Both the position numbers and the translations under genes were made by a program. The notes under the pieces were generated by a model that worked only from the letters and a program-made list of their open reading frames with translations, was not told the origin of the DNA and searched no databases. Positions 4,217-6,130 of a stretch of 6,130 nt of DNA are shown piece by piece; position 1 is the stretch's first letter, and the number at the start of each line of letters is the position of its first letter. Location: NCBI GenBank assembly GCA_007134725.1, contig SLKF01000026.1:1-6130 (forward strand). Reading direction: 5' to 3'. The DNA comes from Clostridiales bacterium (lineage in GTDB: Bacteria; Bacillota; Clostridia; Peptostreptococcales; T1SED10-28).

Positions 4217-6130
4217 CTAAACTCGTTTCACGGCGATGCCGGTGAGGTGATCGTTTAGGTTGTATTCTTCTTCGCATTTTTTGTCGGTGTACTCCAGTTG
4301 TAAGGCCAGGGTTTCTTTTTTGATGTAGTCCTGATGCTTTTCTACGGCTTTTTGAATTTCTTCATCTCCGCAGTAGGTGATTTCGATGTTGTCCAGTACT
4401 TCAAATTCCTGGTTCTTTCGAATTTGCTGTACCTTCGAGACAAATTCTCTGGCATAGCCTTCATCAATCAAATCCTGGTTTAATGAGGTATCCAGAATGA
4501 CAAACTTGGTGCCCTCCATCTCTACGGTAAAGCCTTCCTTTGCGGTAATGTTGATTAAGAGATCTTCTTCCGACAACGTGATCTTTTCGCCGTCCATTTC
4601 CACTTCCAGGAATCCTTCACTTTTCACTTTTTCCACGGCTTTGTCGGGATCCATGGCATTTAAAACTTTAGGAAGGGCTTTGATTTTTCCTCCCAGTTTG
4701 GGTCCCGCCACCTTGAAGTTGGGCTTTAGGCTGAAGTTCATATATTCGTTTAGGTTCTCGGTAAACTCCACTTCTTTGATGTTTAACTCTTCTTTCAGTA
4801 GGGGAGTGAGGCCGTTGATTAAATCTTTCTTTCTTCCGTCTACGATGATTTTATTTAAGGGTTGTCGTACCTTTAATTTGGATTTCTCCCTGGTGGCCCG
4901 TCCAAGACCGACCAAATCCCGAACCAGGTCCATAGGCTCTTCCACCTCTTTTTGTACTAAGCTCTTGTCCATTTCCGGATAGTCCGCAAGATGTACCGAT
5001 TCTTCTCCGGTTAAACTCTGATAAAGTTCATCGGCCATAAAGGGGGCGAAGGGTGCCATCAGTCTGGCGACACCGTCTAAAATCTCATAGGTGGTGTTGT
5101 AAACCGCCTTCTTGTCATCGGTTAATTCCGAGGCCCAAAATCTTCGTCTGGCTCGTCGGATATACCAGTTGGACAGATCTTCGTTCACAAAATCCTGGAT
5201 TTTTCGAACGGTTTTGGTCAGGTCGAATACGGCTAATTCCTGATCCACTTCTCCGATCAAGCTGTTGTATTTTGATAAGATCCACTGATCCAGTTCCGGT
5301 CGATCTGTATATTCCACGAAGAATTCCTTCGGATTAACGCCGTCGGTATTGGCATACAGCGTAAAGAAGTTGTATACATTCTCCAGGGTTCCGAAGAACT
5401 TGCTTTTTACTTCCTTGAGTCCTTCAATATCAAATTTCGTAGGGGTCCAGGCCGGGGATACATACAGTAAGTACCACCGCAATGCATCGGCACCGTATTT
5501 TTCAAATAAAGTAAAAGGATCCACGGTGTTGCCTTTGGATTTGGACATTTTCTTTCCTTCTTTATCTAAAATCAGGTCATTCACCAATACATTTTTATAG
5601 GGGGATACCCCTTTGACAAAGCTGGAAATTGCAAGCAAGGAGTAAAACCATCCTCGGGTTTGGTCAATGCCTTCGCAGATAAAGTCTGCAGGGAATAACT
5701 CGTCAAAGTTTTCTTTGTTTTCAAAAGGATAATGATGCTGGGCAAAGGGCATGGCTCCGCTGTCAAACCAGCAGTCAATAACCTCTTCAACCCGGTTCAT
5801 GGTGCCGCCGCACTGATCGCAGTGCAGGTGCACATCATCCACATAGGGTCGATGCAGTTCAATATCCTCACCGATCTCTTCCACGGCTCTTTCCTTAAGC
5901 TCTGCCCGGGATCCGATGGAGGTTTTGTTTCCGCATTCACAGGTCCAAATATTTAGGGGGGTTCCCCAATAACGGTTTCTGGAGATGGCCCAGTCGTTCA
6001 GGTTCTCCAACCAGTTACCGAAGCGTTTTTCTCCCACATAATCGGGATACCAGTTCACACTGTTGTTGTTTTCGATTAACCGGTCTTTAATCCGGGTCAT
6101 TTCAATATACCAGCTGGGCTTTCCGTAATA
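4217..6130 (-). CDS. ileS: Isoleucyl-tRNA synthetase, C-terminal portion (5' end off window)
   Basis: The minus frame is open from the right edge to TAG at 4217-4219, giving 637 residues that begin YYGKPSWYIEMT. Full-length enzymes of this type are about 1,030-1,050 residues, so roughly the last 60 percent is visible; the HIGH motif and most of the editing domain are outside. Seen here (fragment numbering) are SRNRYWGTP (50-58), a zinc-ribbon-like set C64, C66, C104 and C107, CWFDSG (120-125), GIDQTRGWFYSLL (154-166) and the ATP-binding loop KMSKS (194-198). The anticodon-binding domain follows, then a C-terminal region with KPNFKVAGPKLGGK, as in the eukaryote-like bacterial type (IleS2). The enzyme charges tRNA-Ile with isoleucine in the cytoplasm. 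The ATG at 6098-6100 is internal, not the start. Any T-box leader would lie beyond the right edge. Confidence 0.97.
   Translation of the reverse strand, partial: YYGKPSWYIEMTRIKDRLIENNNSVNWYPDYVGEKRFGNWLENLNDWAISRNRYWGTPLNIWTCECGNKTSIGSRAELKERAVEEIGEDIELHRPYVDDVHLHCDQCGGTMNRVEEVIDCWFDSGAMPFAQHHYPFENKENFDELFPADFICEGIDQTRGWFYSLLAISSFVKGVSPYKNVLVNDLILDKEGKKMSKSKGNTVDPFTLFEKYGADALRWYLLYVSPAWTPTKFDIEGLKEVKSKFFGTLENVYNFFTLYANTDGVNPKEFFVEYTDRPELDQWILSKYNSLIGEVDQELAVFDLTKTVRKIQDFVNEDLSNWYIRRARRRFWASELTDDKKAVYNTTYEILDGVARLMAPFAPFMADELYQSLTGEESVHLADYPEMDKSLVQKEVEEPMDLVRDLVGLGRATREKSKLKVRQPLNKIIVDGRKKDLINGLTPLLKEELNIKEVEFTENLNEYMNFSLKPNFKVAGPKLGGKIKALPKVLNAMDPDKAVEKVKSEGFLEVEMDGEKITLSEEDLLINITAKEGFTVEMEGTKFVILDTSLNQDLIDEGYAREFVSKVQQIRKNQEFEVLDNIEITYCGDEEIQKAVEKHQDYIKKETLALQLEYTDKKCEEEYNLNDHLTGIAVKRV

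Noticed and set aside
4063..4245. A 60-codon plus-strand open frame between the propeller gene and ileS
   Set aside because: It spans two repeat copies and the ileS terminator and overlaps the ileS C-terminus antisense; it has no ribosome binding site.

Overview
The window looks like ordinary chromosome from a low-GC, probably anaerobic Firmicute of the class Clostridia. Three things point there: strong AAAGGAGG-type ribosome binding sites with sigma-A-like promoters, an isoleucyl-tRNA synthetase of the long two-zinc type, and short palindromic GGACAGAGGGAC-type intergenic repeats of a kind I recall from clostridial genomes. The assignment is inferred; no rRNA or species-specific marker is present, and I cannot name a genus.

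Layout. Positions 1-553 (minus) hold a nitroreductase-family gene whose last codons lie off the left edge. A 330-base AT-rich gap (554-883) carries promoters pointing both ways. Positions 884-2065 (plus) hold a PLP enzyme with methionine gamma-lyase signatures. It converges on a minus-strand gene for a minimal type I-beta DAHP synthase (2138-2866), and the two share one bidirectional terminator that contains the DAHP synthase stop codon. Upstream of the DAHP synthase is a leader of about 130 bases with a good promoter and one copy of the palindromic repeat. Next, still on minus, comes a cytoplasmic seven-bladed YVTN-type beta-propeller protein (3037-3957) with an extended -10 promoter. Positions 3961-4216 contain that promoter and two more repeat copies, one of which appears to form the ileS terminator. 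From 4217 to the right edge (minus) is the C-terminal part of isoleucyl-tRNA synthetase.

How the genes relate. They look like individually transcribed units, not a pathway operon. They cover methionine catabolism (methanethiol, 2-oxobutanoate and ammonia), entry to aromatic amino acid synthesis, tRNA charging, a flavin reductase and a propeller protein of unknown role. I see no mobile-element gene, CRISPR array, tRNA, rRNA or defence system. The most notable non-coding feature is the three-copy palindromic repeat family, whose copies sit in a leader and at a terminator, where they could affect expression. I found no convincing new multi-gene system.
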